A DNA stretch of 64,000 nt from Corallococcus sp. NCRR (GTDB lineage Bacteria > Myxococcota > Myxococcia > Myxococcales > Myxococcaceae), in NCBI RefSeq assembly GCF_026965535.1, contig NZ_CP114039.1, positions 2,914,001 through 2,978,000 of the forward strand. Direction: 5' to 3'. The position numbers and the translations under genes were made by a program. The notes beneath the pieces were generated by a model. It saw only the letters and a program-made list of their open reading frames with translations. It made no database searches and was not told the DNA's origin. Of this stretch, positions 1-8,795 are shown in pieces. Every line of letters starts with the position of its first letter. Position 1 is the stretch's first letter.

Positions 1-1083
1 CTTCGCCAACAGCCCTTCCGTGCACTGCGACAGTTCATCCAGCAACGTGCGGCTCGCCGCCTCGAACTCCGGGCGCGTCATCGGCTCGTGCAGGTGGATG
101 CGCGCGTCCTCGAAGTCGATGGTCGCCACGTCCTCGCTCGACAGCTTCACCTTCGCCGCTTCAATCGCCCGGAACAGCCGGTAGCCCAGGTTGTCCATTA
201 CCAGGTCGTAGAGCGCCTGGATCTCCGCCGGGTGGTCGCTCGTGTCGAGCATCACCTCCAGGAGCTCCTGCGTGGACTTCTCCCGGATGAAGGACATCTC
301 GTGCCAGTTGAGCAGCTTCGCCAGCACGTGCTGCGGGATGGGCAGCCGCTTGTGGCTGAAGCCCTTCACCTTGTACGTGGACCCCGCCCCGAACCGGGGC
401 AGCAGCTTGTGCCGCATGATCTCCGCGTCGAACCGGTCACCACCGATGCGCACACCCGTGGACCCCACCACGTCCGGCCTGCGGTCCAGGTTCCCCCGCC
501 GCGACGGTCCCAGCCGCATCAACGTCAGGTCCGTCGTGCCGGCGCCGAAGTCCGCCACCAGCACCAGCTCGTCCTTCTCGAGCCGCGCCTCGTACGCGAG
601 CGCCGCCGCGATGGGCTCAATCAGGAACTGCACGTGCGTGAAGCCCGCCAGCTCCGCCGCCTTGCGCAGCCGCTTCTCCGCCAGTGCGTCTGCTTCCGGA
701 TCCGGCGTGAAGACCGCGGGCCGGCCCAGCACCACCGCGTCCGGCGGCTCGCCCAGGTGCGCCCCGGCCGCCTCGCGCACGCGGCGCAGCAGGATGGCCA
801 CCAGGTCCTCGATGGTGAACGTGCGCCCCTTCACCTGCGTGGCCCGGAAGGACGAGCTGTGCAGGAAGGACTTCACGGACTGGATGAACCGGCCGTTGTT
901 GTCCTCCAGGTAGCGCTGGATGGCGTCCGCGCCCGTGAAGACCTCCCGCTCCTCCTCCGCGAAGAAGAGCACGGAGCGGAACAGCCGGGGCTCCGGGGTG
1001 TGGGGCTGCAGCGGCAACACGGTGCCATCCGGCAGAGCCAGGGCGGTGTTGCTGGTTCCGAAGTCGAGTCCGCAGGCGCGCAT
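1..1083 (-). CDS. Hsp70 family (YegD-like) ATPase, C-terminus cut by window edge
   Basis: About 361 codons are visible from an ATG at 1083; the frame runs off the left edge, so the C-terminus is missing. The N-terminal DFGTSNTAL is the phosphate-1 loop of the actin/Hsp70 ATPase fold, and VADFGAGTTDLTL near residue 180 is the phosphate-2 loop. LIEPIAAALAYE lies just before it, as in DnaK relatives. No substrate-binding domain is reached. Overall organisation resembles E. coli YegD, an Hsp70-like protein of about 450 residues rather than full-length DnaK, so roughly 90 residues are probably missing. It is divergent from the lipoprotein gene at 1243. A chaperone role is inferred from family only. 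Confidence 0.85.
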   Translation of the reverse strand, partial: MRACGLDFGTSNTALALPDGTVLPLQPHTPEPRLFRSVLFFAEEEREVFTGADAIQRYLEDNNGRFIQSVKSFLHSSSFRATQVKGRTFTIEDLVAILLRRVREAAGAHLGEPPDAVVLGRPAVFTPDPEADALAEKRLRKAAELAGFTHVQFLIEPIAAALAYEARLEKDELVLVADFGAGTTDLTLMRLGPSRRGNLDRRPDVVGSTGVRIGGDRFDAEIMRHKLLPRFGAGSTYKVKGFSHKRLPIPQHVLAKLLNWHEMSFIREKSTQELLEVMLDTSDHPAEIQALYDLVMDNLGYRLFRAIEAAKVKLSSEDVATIDFEDARIHLHEPMTRPEFEAASRTLLDELSQCTEGLLAK

Positions 1084-1214
1084 GGGGGGGCGCCCCTTAT
1101 CGCCATTCTCCCGGACGCGGTAGCCCCAAAGTGAGCCCCCGCCGTGGGGCGTGCGGCCGGGCGGGCGCTCGGCACCGGGTGGCTTGGCGCTCCACGCGCC
1201 ACCGCCATCTTTGC

Positions 1215-1234
1215 CCTGTCATCCCTTTGACAGG
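1215..1234 (+). promoter_or_regulatory. Hairpin overlapping the ribosome binding site of the lipoprotein gene
   Basis: CCTGTCA (1215-1221) and TGACAGG (1228-1234) form a perfect 7-bp stem with a 6-base loop. The 3' arm contains the first bases of the AGGAGA ribosome binding site (1232-1237), which lies 5 bases before the ATG at 1243. Such a stem could limit translation initiation. No regulatory partner is known. Confidence 0.4.
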
Positions 1235-1242
1235 AGAACCCC

Positions 1243-2094
1243 ATGAAATCGCGCGCAGCATGGCTGGGTGCCGGAGTCGCCGCACTGGTAGTGGGCACCA
1301 CCGCCTGCCAGGACCAGGACCGCTCCCGCCAGGACACCGCGGAGAAGAACACCCCGGGACAGCAGGTGGAGCAGGCCCAGGCTCAATCGGAGAAGGCCTT
1401 CGACGACGCGCGCGACGCGCAGAAGGAGGCCTCCAGCCAGCAGCGCGAGGCCGCCCGCGCCCAGGAGGACGTGCGGCGGAAGCAGCAGGAGCTCCAGGAG
1501 GCCCAGGCCAAGGCCCAGAAGGAGGCCCAGGAGGCCCAGTCCAGCCAGCAGCAGGCGCAGGCGCGCACCCAGCAGGCCCAGTCCGTGGCCCAGCAGGCCC
1601 AGGCCAGCGCGCTGGCCGCGCAGCGCCAGGCGCAGCAGAACTTCGCCACGCAGCAGCAGCAGGCCTCCAACGAGAGCGCCGCCGCGAACCAGCGCATCGC
1701 GGACCCGAGCGCCCCGCGGCAGCAGGCCGCGAACCCGAACGCCGCCACGCAGCAGGCCGCCATCGCCCAGAACCCGCAGGCCCCGGCCCCGCAGCAGCAG
1801 GAACAGCAGATCTCCGGCGACGTGCTCAGCGCGAGCGCCCAGGAGGTGCTGGTGAGCCAGCGCGGTGAGCCGCAACTGCGCCTGAAGGTGGGGCCCAGTA
1901 CGCAGGTGCAGGTGGATGGCCGGGCCGCGAGCGCCGCGGACATCCAGGAGGGCGCGCAGGTCCGCGCCTCCTACCGCACGGACGAGGGCAGCGGCGAGCC
2001 GCAGGCCCTGCGCATCGACGCCACGTCCCGCGCGCAGCCGGCCGCGCCCGCACCGGTGGAGAGCGGCGAGTCCTCGCCCGGCGTGCCCCGGTAG
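1243..2094 (+). CDS. Coiled-coil lipoprotein
   Basis: 283 residues. The start at ATG 1243 has AGGAGA at good spacing. Residues 1-22 form a lipoprotein-type signal ending near TTAC, so the Cys is the likely lipidated residue. Residues about 35-180 are extremely rich in Gln, Ala and Glu, with a long heptad-like stretch (repeats such as QAQ and EAQ) that should be one long coiled coil. Residues about 190-265 form a small beta-rich domain (ISGDVLSAS...VQVDGRAA...VRASY) resembling an OB or DUF5666-like fold that binds small ligands or solutes. The role is unknown; an envelope spacer or tether is an inference. Confidence 0.8.
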   Translation: MKSRAAWLGAGVAALVVGTTACQDQDRSRQDTAEKNTPGQQVEQAQAQSEKAFDDARDAQKEASSQQREAARAQEDVRRKQQELQEAQAKAQKEAQEAQSSQQQAQARTQQAQSVAQQAQASALAAQRQAQQNFATQQQQASNESAAANQRIADPSAPRQQAANPNAATQQAAIAQNPQAPAPQQQEQQISGDVLSASAQEVLVSQRGEPQLRLKVGPSTQVQVDGRAASAADIQEGAQVRASYRTDEGSGEPQALRIDATSRAQPAAPAPVESGESSPGVPR

Positions 2095-2114
2095 TGCGGA
2101 GGCTCCAGACATGC

Positions 2115-2162
2115 CACGGCCCCGTGCCTTCGCGCTTCCCAACGCGAGGGTCCGGGGCCGTG
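2115..2162. terminator. Bidirectional terminator between convergent genes
   Basis: CACGGCCCCG (2115-2124) pairs perfectly with CGGGGCCGTG (2153-2162). An inner CGCG/CGCG stem sits in the loop. It lies between the stop at 2094 (+) and the stop at 2196 (-), so it can end transcription from both sides. T-tracts are poor, as is common in very GC-rich genomes. Confidence 0.6.
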
Positions 2163-2195
2163 CCGTGTCGCAGCCTTTGGAAGAACTTGCGCGCG

Positions 2196-3083
2196 TTACG
2201 CGGCCAGCTCGGCCTGGTCCAGGCCGGCCTCGGCCATCAGGTTCGCCAGCTCCGCCTTCAGCTTGTCCTTGGCGCGGATCTCCAACTGGCGGGCGCGCTC
2301 GCGGGAGAAGCCGAAGTGCTCGCCCAGCTCGCTCAGGGTCATCTCCGAGTCGCTCATCACGCGCTGCTCGATGATGAAGCGCTCACGCGGATCCAGGCGC
2401 ATCAGCGCGCGCTGCACCAGGTTGCGGGTGAGGCCCGCCTGCTGACGGTCGGCGACCTCGTCCGCGTGCGAGGCGGACTCGGACTCCACGAAGTCCAGGT
2501 GCGTGGCGTCGCCGTCCTCGCCCACCGGCGCGTCCAGGGACAGGTCCCGGCCGCCCATGCGCTGCTCCATCTCACGCACTTCCGTGGGCTTCACGTTCAG
2601 CTTCTTGGCGATCTCGTCCGCGTTGACGATGTGGCCCTCGCCGGCGCCCAGCTTCTCCAGCTCGCGGCGCGTGCGGGCCAGGCTGAAGAACAGCCGGCGC
2701 TGCGCCTGCGTGGTGCCCAGCTTCACCAGGCTCCAGTTGCGGAGCACGTAGTTCTGGATGTACGCGCGGATCCACCACACCGCGTAGGAGATGAGGCGGA
2801 TGCCCTTCTCAGGGTCGAACTTCTGCACCGCCTTCATCAGGCCGATGTTCGCCTCCTGGATGAGGTCGGACATCTTCAGGCCGTAGGAGCGGTACTCGTA
2901 CGCCACCTTCACCACGAAGCGCAGGTTGCTCGTCACCAGGCGGTGGCCCGCGGACAGGTCGCCCGCGCGGAAGGAGCGCGACAGCGTCTGCTCTTCCTGC
3001 GGGGTCAGCAGCGGGTACTGGTTGATCTCCGAGAGGTACGTGGAGAGCGAGTCGGCGGAAGAGAAGGAGTTGGAAGCCTGCAT
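2196..3083 (-). CDS. rpoH: RNA polymerase sigma factor, RpoH/sigma-32 family
   Basis: 295 residues, the usual RpoH length. Region 2 spans about residues 48-118, with the -10-recognition helix in the stretch [29 protein letters not shown] at 128-137 is the RpoH box that separates this family from housekeeping sigma factors. Region 4 helix-turn-helix lies near 240-280 ([19 protein letters not shown]). It directs RNA polymerase to a stress or developmental regulon. M. xanthus has several RpoH-like factors, including SigB and SigC, so orthology to one of these cannot be settled from sequence alone. It is monocistronic, with a 324-base upstream intergenic region. Confidence 0.92.
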   Translation of the reverse strand: MQASNSFSSADSLSTYLSEINQYPLLTPQEEQTLSRSFRAGDLSAGHRLVTSNLRFVVKVAYEYRSYGLKMSDLIQEANIGLMKAVQKFDPEKGIRLISYAVWWIRAYIQNYVLRNWSLVKLGTTQAQRRLFFSLARTRRELEKLGAGEGHIVNADEIAKKLNVKPTEVREMEQRMGGRDLSLDAPVGEDGDATHLDFVESESASHADEVADRQQAGLTRNLVQRALMRLDPRERFIIEQRVMSDSEMTLSELGEHFGFSRERARQLEIRAKDKLKAELANLMAEAGLDQAELAA

Positions 3084-3407
3084 GGGGGTCTCTCTCGGGG
3101 AAGAGGGCGGTGTGTGTGACCGCCGTTTGCTGCGACGGGGAGACCTTTAGCAACGCACGGGCCAATGCCAGCCGACGGGCAACCTCAATGATTCCAGGGC
3201 GTTGCGCGAAAAGGCTTCAATGCTTAGGGCGGAACCCGGCACTTTTTACAGCGCGGGGTACCGACACTTCTTCCGGGTGCCCTGAAGGGAGGGTTGCCTG
3301 CCCTGCGACCCGGGCACAGGGCGGATCACATCCAGCAGGGATGTGGGCACGCCCCGGCCCCCACACCAGGGGCCCGGGGCGGCGGATGTCCGGAAGTGAC
3401 GGACGGC
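3084..3407. other. Intergenic region upstream of the sigma factor gene
   Basis: This 324-base gap holds the promoter region of the leftward sigma factor gene (its right end near 3084-3200) and, at 3350-3381, the terminator of the next leftward gene. The middle is slightly AT-richer than its surroundings, with a T-rich patch near 3241. No convincing ORF, RNA gene or consensus promoter was recognised. Confidence 0.5.
3350..3381 (-). terminator. GC-rich hairpin after the first DUF4114 gene
   Basis: CGCCCCGG (3350-3357) pairs with CCGGGGCG (3374-3381), and an inner CCCC/GGGG extends the stem. It lies about 25 bases past the stop of the leftward gene ending at 3408. There is no clear U-tract. Confidence 0.5.
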
Positions 3408-5516
3408 TCAGGGGGCCACGGGCGTGAGCTCGTAGCCCACGTTCACCTGGACCGCCGCGGGCAGGCAGGCGGGCGGGCTGCCCGGGTGGGTGACCTTCCA
3501 GCAGAGCTGGTTGCCGGGCGTGCCGGAGACATCCAGGGTGACGCTGTCCGGCCCGCGCTGTAGCGGCAGCGGGTGCCAGGTGGGCGTGGGGTTGGAGGCG
3601 CAGTCGGTGGCCACCTCATAGCGGGGCGCGGGCTCACTCGCGCAGCCTGCCGGCACGGTGTCCGTCTTCGTGAAGCGCACGCGGGACACGGCGCAGCTCG
3701 CGTCCGGAGGGTTCAGCACCTTGGAGCGCGCGGCCATGGGCGCCTGACCCTGGAACAGGAAGACGGCGTCGTTGAAGTCACGGTCGCCGCCACCATTGAG
3801 GTCCTCGAAGCCCATGAGCCACTGGCCCGGCACGGTCGTGGGCGCCGTCATCAGCACGTGCGGCATGCGGAGGTTGACCGACGCGGGGACGGTGGCGCCT
3901 TCCTTGGGAAGGACGAGGCCCCCGTAATACGGCGCGGCGATGCGCTGCAGCACGTTCGAATCCACCCAGCCACACAGCTTCTGCCCGTTGGGCACCACGG
4001 GGCAGGCCTTCGAGGAGGACTGGGCGTGGTCCGGGTCGCACTGGTCGGAGAACGCGCAGCCGATGTTCCGCTGCGCTGTCGGCAGGCGGCCCACGGGGTC
4101 CTGGTCCAGGTTCCACTTCGTCTTGGAGAAGAAGACGGACAGGGGCGTCCTCAGGTGCAGCGTGCACTTGAGGTCGGCGTCCCTGCTCAGGCAGGGGAAG
4201 ACGGTGCCGTCGTCCAGGTTGTGGGCCGCGTCGAAGGCGGTGACGAGGAAGAAGACCATCTCCCTGCCGCCCTGGATGATCCCCAGGTCCACCGTGCGGT
4301 CATGACGGGAGATGCCGGGGTCCGGATTGTAGGGACGCACATTGCCCCGCGTGTCGTACCGGGACACGTCGTAGTCAGGGATGCCGTCCTCGAAATCATC
4401 GGCGTCCGGCACCAGGCCCATCGCGCGATAGGTGGTCAGGTTGCTGTCGTCCTCGGTGCTCAGGAAGACCAGCGCGCCCAATCCCATGAAGTTGTTGGCG
4501 GCGTGGGCGGGCTCCAGCAGGTTGGGGATGCGCGTGAAGAGGCCGTTGTCGGAGAAGCCGGTGCCCGCGTTCGCGGAGGGAGTGGGGGGGACGGTCCCCA
4601 CGATGTCGGCGGTGATGTTGTAGGCGGAGGAGGTGCGGCCGGGACGGGCATCCGTCACGTCGTGGCTGGTGGTAAAGGCCGAACCGCAGGTCGAGTTGAG
4701 CGCCAGGTCCGGCTGGCGGTAGATGAAGCCACGGGAAACGAAGGTCCGGGAACAGCGGGGGCTCACTCCGATGTACGGACGGGCCTGGGCACCGGAGGGC
4801 GGGGCCAGGTTGTAGAGGTCCTCGTGCAGGTCCGCGATGCCGTTGCCGTTGGCGTCCACCAGGTCACCCTGGGCGTTGACGTAGCCGCGCGCGACGAGGT
4901 CGTCGTAATACACGTAGCCGAACGCGTGCGTGGCCTCCGATTCCTTGGCGATGAAGGTGACGCTCAGCTGCTGGTCCCTCGGGAACACGATGCGCTCCGA
5001 GGACCTGGGGGCTTCGGGCGGCGTCAACCACAGCTCCTGCGGGAGCATGGCGGTGGCGTTCTCCAGGAGTTCGAAGCCCGAGTCCGCGAAGGGCGGCTGA
5101 CGGTTCACCGACAGGTCCTGGGCGACGCTGAAGCCGAACGACGCGGAGATGGACTGGCCGTAGTTGCTGGTGACCGTGACGGCCACCGGGGTGGCGTCCT
5201 CCGCCAGGCACTGCGGCGCGGTCCAGGTCTGGAGGCTCGAGGTCCCGGTGTCCACCGGCGTCCCCAGCGTGCCCGCGTTGGCCTCCCAGGAGAACGTCAG
5301 CGGAAAGCCCTGCGGATCCGTGGCCAGGATGCCGACCTCCGCGGTGCCGCCGGGAGGCAGGACCGCGGTGGACTGCGAGAACCCGTTGAGCTGCGGCGGC
5401 ACATGGAAAGGCGGGAGGCTCCCGGAGGACACCGCGTGGGCCGCGCGCGGTGAGGGAATGACAATCAGGAGCCCCCCGGCCACGAAGGCCAGGAGGCGAA
5501 GCAGATGAGGCTGCAA
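3408..5516 (-). CDS. Secreted DUF4114 domain protein with Ig-like and EF-hand-like segments (paralogue 1)
   Basis: 702 residues from a TTG start at 5516, preceded by GAGGAG 7 bases upstream. Residues 1-28 are a signal peptide ending AHA. Residues about 40-135 look like an Ig/cadherin-like domain (LPPGGTAEVGILATDPQGFPLTFSWEA, beginning shown in part). At 221-232, DANGNGIADLHE matches the canonical calcium-binding EF-hand loop. FEDLNGGGDRDFNDAVF near 570-586 is the acidic DUF4114 signature, common in extracellular calcium-dependent surface proteins. Its downstream neighbour in the same orientation is a close paralogue lacking the Ig-like domain. Export is well supported; function is unknown. 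Confidence 0.82.
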   Translation of the reverse strand: MQPHLLRLLAFVAGGLLIVIPSPRAAHAVSSGSLPPFHVPPQLNGFSQSTAVLPPGGTAEVGILATDPQGFPLTFSWEANAGTLGTPVDTGTSSLQTWTAPQCLAEDATPVAVTVTSNYGQSISASFGFSVAQDLSVNRQPPFADSGFELLENATAMLPQELWLTPPEAPRSSERIVFPRDQQLSVTFIAKESEATHAFGYVYYDDLVARGYVNAQGDLVDANGNGIADLHEDLYNLAPPSGAQARPYIGVSPRCSRTFVSRGFIYRQPDLALNSTCGSAFTTSHDVTDARPGRTSSAYNITADIVGTVPPTPSANAGTGFSDNGLFTRIPNLLEPAHAANNFMGLGALVFLSTEDDSNLTTYRAMGLVPDADDFEDGIPDYDVSRYDTRGNVRPYNPDPGISRHDRTVDLGIIQGGREMVFFLVTAFDAAHNLDDGTVFPCLSRDADLKCTLHLRTPLSVFFSKTKWNLDQDPVGRLPTAQRNIGCAFSDQCDPDHAQSSSKACPVVPNGQKLCGWVDSNVLQRIAAPYYGGLVLPKEGATVPASVNLRMPHVLMTAPTTVPGQWLMGFEDLNGGGDRDFNDAVFLFQGQAPMAARSKVLNPPDASCAVSRVRFTKTDTVPAGCASEPAPRYEVATDCASNPTPTWHPLPLQRGPDSVTLDVSGTPGNQLCWKVTHPGSPPACLPAAVQVNVGYELTPVAP

Positions 5517-5525
5517 GGACAGACT

Positions 5526-5550
5526 CCTCGGGGTGGAGACGGCCCCGAGG
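5526..5550 (-). promoter_or_regulatory. Leader hairpin covering the ribosome binding site of DUF4114 paralogue 1
   Basis: On the transcribed strand CCTCGGGG pairs perfectly with CCCCGAGG (plus-strand 5543-5550 and 5526-5533). The 3' arm overlaps the GAGGAG ribosome binding site of the TTG-started gene. The same hairpin occurs at the same place before paralogue 2 (7445-7470) with a different but still pairing sequence. Confidence 0.5.
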
Positions 5551-5605
5551 ATTTATCAGATGCGGATGACAGGCATCTCCAGCGGGAGGCAATCCCTGGC
5601 GGCCC

Positions 5606-7435
5606 TCAGGGCACGACAGGCCCGGATTCGTAGCCGATGTCCACGTTGTTGATGGTGGCCTGGCACGGCGTGTTCCCGGCGATCAGGTCCGCCTTCCAGC
5701 AGAGCTGATGGCCGGGAGTGCCGGACACGTCGAGCACGGCGTCCCGGTTCCAGTCGAACGTCACCGGATGCCAGGTGGGGTTGGGATTGGGGATGCAGGT
5801 GTCGAAGAGGCACAGGCGGCAGTCGGTGGCCACCGCGTAGTTGATGGCGACCGGAGACGCGCAGGTGGGGTCCTGGGCGTCGTCCTTGTGGATGTACACC
5901 TGCTGGATGTTGCAGCTGGGGCGGGCCTGGGGGCTCAGCACGGTGGAGCGCACGCGGCCGGGCGTGGGCGCCCAGTTGCGCAGCATGAAGACGACGTCGT
6001 TGAAGTCCCGGTCGCCTCCACCCGGGAGGTCCTCGAAGGCCAGCAGCCACCGGTCGGACGCGGGGCCCACGTTGCCCAGCACGGCGTGGGGCATGACGAG
6101 GTTGCCCGGCGCGGCGACGGTGGTGGCGACCATGGGCAGGCTCGTGTTGCCGTAGGGCATCGTTGCCAGGCGCTCGCGGGTCCAGTCATCCAACCACCCG
6201 CACATCTTCTGGGTGGTGCCGGCCAGGGTGCAGGCGTACCGGGTCGAATTCGGGGTGCAGGCTTCGTTGTAATCACACCCCATGTTCCGGGACGCGACGG
6301 GGTTCTGGCCCATGAAGTCCTGGTCCAGGTTCCACTTCGCCTTGGAGAAGAACACGTTGAGGGGCGTCCTCAGGTGCAGCGTGCACTTGAGGTCGGCATC
6401 CCTGCGCAGGCAGGGATAGACGGTGCCGTTGTCCGTGTTGTGGGACGACTCGTAGGCGGAGACGAGGAAGAAGACCACCTCCTGTCCGCCCGGGATGACG
6501 CCCAGGTCCACCGTGCGGTCATAGGTCGTGATGCCGGGATCCGGGTTGGAGGCCCGCGGACGGCCGTGGCTGTCATAGGCGGAGACGTCGTAGTCGGGGA
6601 CGCCGTCGTTCAGGTCCATCGAGTCAGTGACGGTGCCCAGCCCCTGGTAGGTGGCCGTGTCGGAGTCGTCGTCCGTCAGCAGGAAGGCCAGGTGGCCGAT
6701 GCCCAGGTTGTTGTTGGACGCGTGCGCAGGCTCCAGCAGGTTGGGGATGCGCGTGAAGAGCCCGTTGTCCGAATAGCCGGTGCCGGCCGCTCCCGGCGGA
6801 CTGCTCCCGACGACGTCGATAGAGATGTTGTAGGCGGAGGAGGTGCGGCCCGGACGGGCGTCCGTCATGTCCGCGTGGGTGATGAATGCCGAGGTACAGT
6901 TCGAGTTGAGCGCCAGGTCCGGCTGGCGGAAGGTGAAGCCGCGGGACGTGAAGGTCCGGGAACAGCGGGGGCTCACGCCGATGTACGGGCGGGCCTGGGT
7001 ACCGGAGGGCGGGGCCAGGTTGTAGAGGTCCTCGTGCAGGTCCGCGATGCCGTTGCCATTGGCATCCACCAGGTCGCCCTGCGCGTTGACGTAGCCGCGG
7101 GCCCGCAGGTCGCTCATGTACAGGTAGCCCAGCGCGTGGCTCGCGGCGGCGCTCTCGTACACGAAGCTGATGGTGACGTTCTGGTCCGTCGGGAACACGA
7201 TGGAGTCCACCGACGTGGGCGTCCAGAACGGGTTCACCGACCGCAGCGTCTTCTGCGGGGTGAGCGTCACCTGCGTCAGCTCGTCGAACCCCGCGGCGGC
7301 GAACGCGGGCTGCACGTCCTCGTACAGGTCCCCGGGGCCGCAGGTGTCGGCCGCGTGCGCCGGACGTGGTGAGGGAATGACAAACAAGGCGCTCCCGGCC
7401 ACCAGGGCCAGGAGACGGGAGGGATTCGGGGGCAA
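5606..7435 (-). CDS. Secreted DUF4114 domain protein (paralogue 2)
   Basis: 609 residues from a TTG start at 7435 with AAGGAG upstream. Signal peptide at 1-28 (ends AHA), very like paralogue 1. It lacks the Ig-like insertion after the signal peptide, which explains most of the length difference. The EF-hand-like loop DANGNGIADLHE is at 124-135, and the DUF4114 acidic motif EDLPGGGDRDFNDVVF is near 470. Large central blocks are nearly identical to paralogue 1 at both DNA and protein level, while the C-terminal third differs more. The pair is probably a tandem duplication with gene conversion. It is likely secreted or surface-exposed and calcium-binding; the role is unknown. Confidence 0.82.
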   Translation of the reverse strand: MPPNPSRLLALVAGSALFVIPSPRPAHAADTCGPGDLYEDVQPAFAAAGFDELTQVTLTPQKTLRSVNPFWTPTSVDSIVFPTDQNVTISFVYESAAASHALGYLYMSDLRARGYVNAQGDLVDANGNGIADLHEDLYNLAPPSGTQARPYIGVSPRCSRTFTSRGFTFRQPDLALNSNCTSAFITHADMTDARPGRTSSAYNISIDVVGSSPPGAAGTGYSDNGLFTRIPNLLEPAHASNNNLGIGHLAFLLTDDDSDTATYQGLGTVTDSMDLNDGVPDYDVSAYDSHGRPRASNPDPGITTYDRTVDLGVIPGGQEVVFFLVSAYESSHNTDNGTVYPCLRRDADLKCTLHLRTPLNVFFSKAKWNLDQDFMGQNPVASRNMGCDYNEACTPNSTRYACTLAGTTQKMCGWLDDWTRERLATMPYGNTSLPMVATTVAAPGNLVMPHAVLGNVGPASDRWLLAFEDLPGGGDRDFNDVVFMLRNWAPTPGRVRSTVLSPQARPSCNIQQVYIHKDDAQDPTCASPVAINYAVATDCRLCLFDTCIPNPNPTWHPVTFDWNRDAVLDVSGTPGHQLCWKADLIAGNTPCQATINNVDIGYESGPVVP

Positions 7436-7444
7436 GGACAGACT

Positions 7445-7470
7445 CCTTGGGATGAAGAGGGCTCCCAGGG
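7445..7470 (-). promoter_or_regulatory. Leader hairpin covering the ribosome binding site of DUF4114 paralogue 2
   Basis: On the transcribed strand CCCTGGGA (from 7463-7470) pairs with TCCCAAGG (from 7445-7452) using one wobble pair. The arm overlaps the AAGGAG ribosome binding site. Position and size match the hairpin at 5526-5550, while several paired bases differ. Confidence 0.45.
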
Positions 7471-7524
7471 TCTATCAGAAATAACAAGGAAGACGGTTAT
7501 GTCGGGGTGTGTCAGGCTTCACCC

Positions 7525-7857
7525 ATGAAGACCCCCCGTCTGCCCGTGCTCCTGGCGCTGTCCCTGGTGTTCCCCCTCGCGGCCTGTTCGACGGCGAGGG
7601 CCACGTCGTTCGCGCTGCCCATGGAGCGGGCCACGGAGTGCCGGCAGTTGTGCGAGCAGATCGACATGCGGATGAGCGCGGTGGTCATCATCATGAACTC
7701 CGCAGGCTGCGTCTGTGAGCCGAAGCCGGCGGAGGGGACGAACGCGGCGCGGACCGGGGCCGCCGCGGCGTCGGGCGGTGCCATCATCCGCGCCGCGGCG
7801 GACGCGGCGCAGCACGCGAACAACAGCAACAACGCCGCCACGACGCACACCCCCTAG
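7525..7857 (+). CDS. Small lipoprotein of unknown function
   Basis: 110 residues. The ATG at 7525 is preferred over an in-frame GTG at 7507 because it begins a textbook lipoprotein signal (MKTPRLPVLLALSLVFPLAAC) whose LAAC lipobox puts the lipidated Cys at about residue 21. The mature part has four cysteines in a short stretch (CRQLCEQ and GCVC), which may form disulfides. The C-terminus is Ala/Asn-rich and probably unstructured. It is convergent with the CHAD gene, 44 bases apart. No family was recognised. Confidence 0.7.
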   Translation: MKTPRLPVLLALSLVFPLAACSTARATSFALPMERATECRQLCEQIDMRMSAVVIIMNSAGCVCEPKPAEGTNAARTGAAAASGGAIIRAAADAAQHANNSNNAATTHTP

Positions 7858-7901
7858 CCGTCAGGGCGTGACGGGCTGGCACGTGGGGGCCGCCCCCTGC
7901 G

Positions 7902-8789
7902 TCAGGTCAACGCCTTGCGCAGCCGTTTGGGAATGGCCTCCGCGTGCCAGCGCTGCACCTCGCGGGCGATTTCGGCGGAGCGCTCCGCGCGCTCGTCGCG
8001 GGCCTGGGGCAGCAGCTTGCGCGCGGCCTTGCGCTGGCCGGGCGGGGCCTCGGCGGCGGCGCGCTCGAAGAGCTCCAGGCGCACGTCCGCGTCGTGCAGC
8101 TCGCCCAGGCCGTCCTGGAGCGGCACCAGGACCTCCAGCAGCGCGCCCACGGTGCGGCGGAAGGCGGGCTGGAAGATCTCCAGCTCGTAGCGCAGCTTCT
8201 TCAAGTCCTTGCGCAGGGCGTGCGCGGAGGCGGCGTCCGGCGCGTCCGCGTAGCGCTCCAGGCGCTTCTCCACGCGGCGCAGGCGCTGGCGCAGGTGGCT
8301 GCGCACGCGCTTGCCGGCGAAGCGGTGGGCGTCCTGCAGCGTGTCCACCTTCTTCAAGAGGCGCGGCACGGTGCGGTCCGTCCAGCGCTCCAGCTCCGCG
8401 CGCAGCTTCTTCTCCCTGGCCTTCAGGCCGGACAGGTGGGACTGGCGCAGGCCGGCCAGCGCCTTGCTCGCGTCCTTCTTGCCCTTCGCGGCGGTGTCCA
8501 GCCACTTGTCCTGGACGTGCAAATCCCTCACGCCGCCCAGCGCGTCCTGGAGGCGCTTCACGTCCGCCTCCAGCCGGGTGAGCTTGCCGGTGGCCTGGAA
8601 CACCTGGAGCGCGGCGCGCAGGCGGCGGGTGGCCACGCGCATGTCGTGCACGCCGTCCTCGTCCAGTTCACCCTCCAGCTGGGCTTCGGGGTGGCGCACG
8701 TCCGCGAGCCGGCCGGCGAGGATGCGGCGGGCGGCGTCGCCCAGCGCGGTGTCGGGGCCCAGGCCCCGGATGGGAGTGGGAGGAGGCAT
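7902..8789 (-). CDS. CHAD domain protein
   Basis: 295 residues, essentially one CHAD domain (conserved histidine alpha-helical domain). HDMRVATRRLRAALQVF at about 48-64 carries the signature His and the first of the conserved basic residues. The rest is helical, with many evenly spaced Arg and Lys (for example LKKLRYELEIF). CHAD proteins bind inorganic polyphosphate and are often found near polyphosphate or triphosphate enzymes. Here the gene directly follows an inorganic pyrophosphatase gene, 6 bases apart on the same strand, which suggests a shared phosphate-related operon. There is no catalytic CYTH domain. Binding of polyphosphate is inferred from family. Confidence 0.9.
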   Translation of the reverse strand: MPPPTPIRGLGPDTALGDAARRILAGRLADVRHPEAQLEGELDEDGVHDMRVATRRLRAALQVFQATGKLTRLEADVKRLQDALGGVRDLHVQDKWLDTAAKGKKDASKALAGLRQSHLSGLKAREKKLRAELERWTDRTVPRLLKKVDTLQDAHRFAGKRVRSHLRQRLRRVEKRLERYADAPDAASAHALRKDLKKLRYELEIFQPAFRRTVGALLEVLVPLQDGLGELHDADVRLELFERAAAEAPPGQRKAARKLLPQARDERAERSAEIAREVQRWHAEAIPKRLRKALT

Positions 8790-8795
8790 GGCGGG

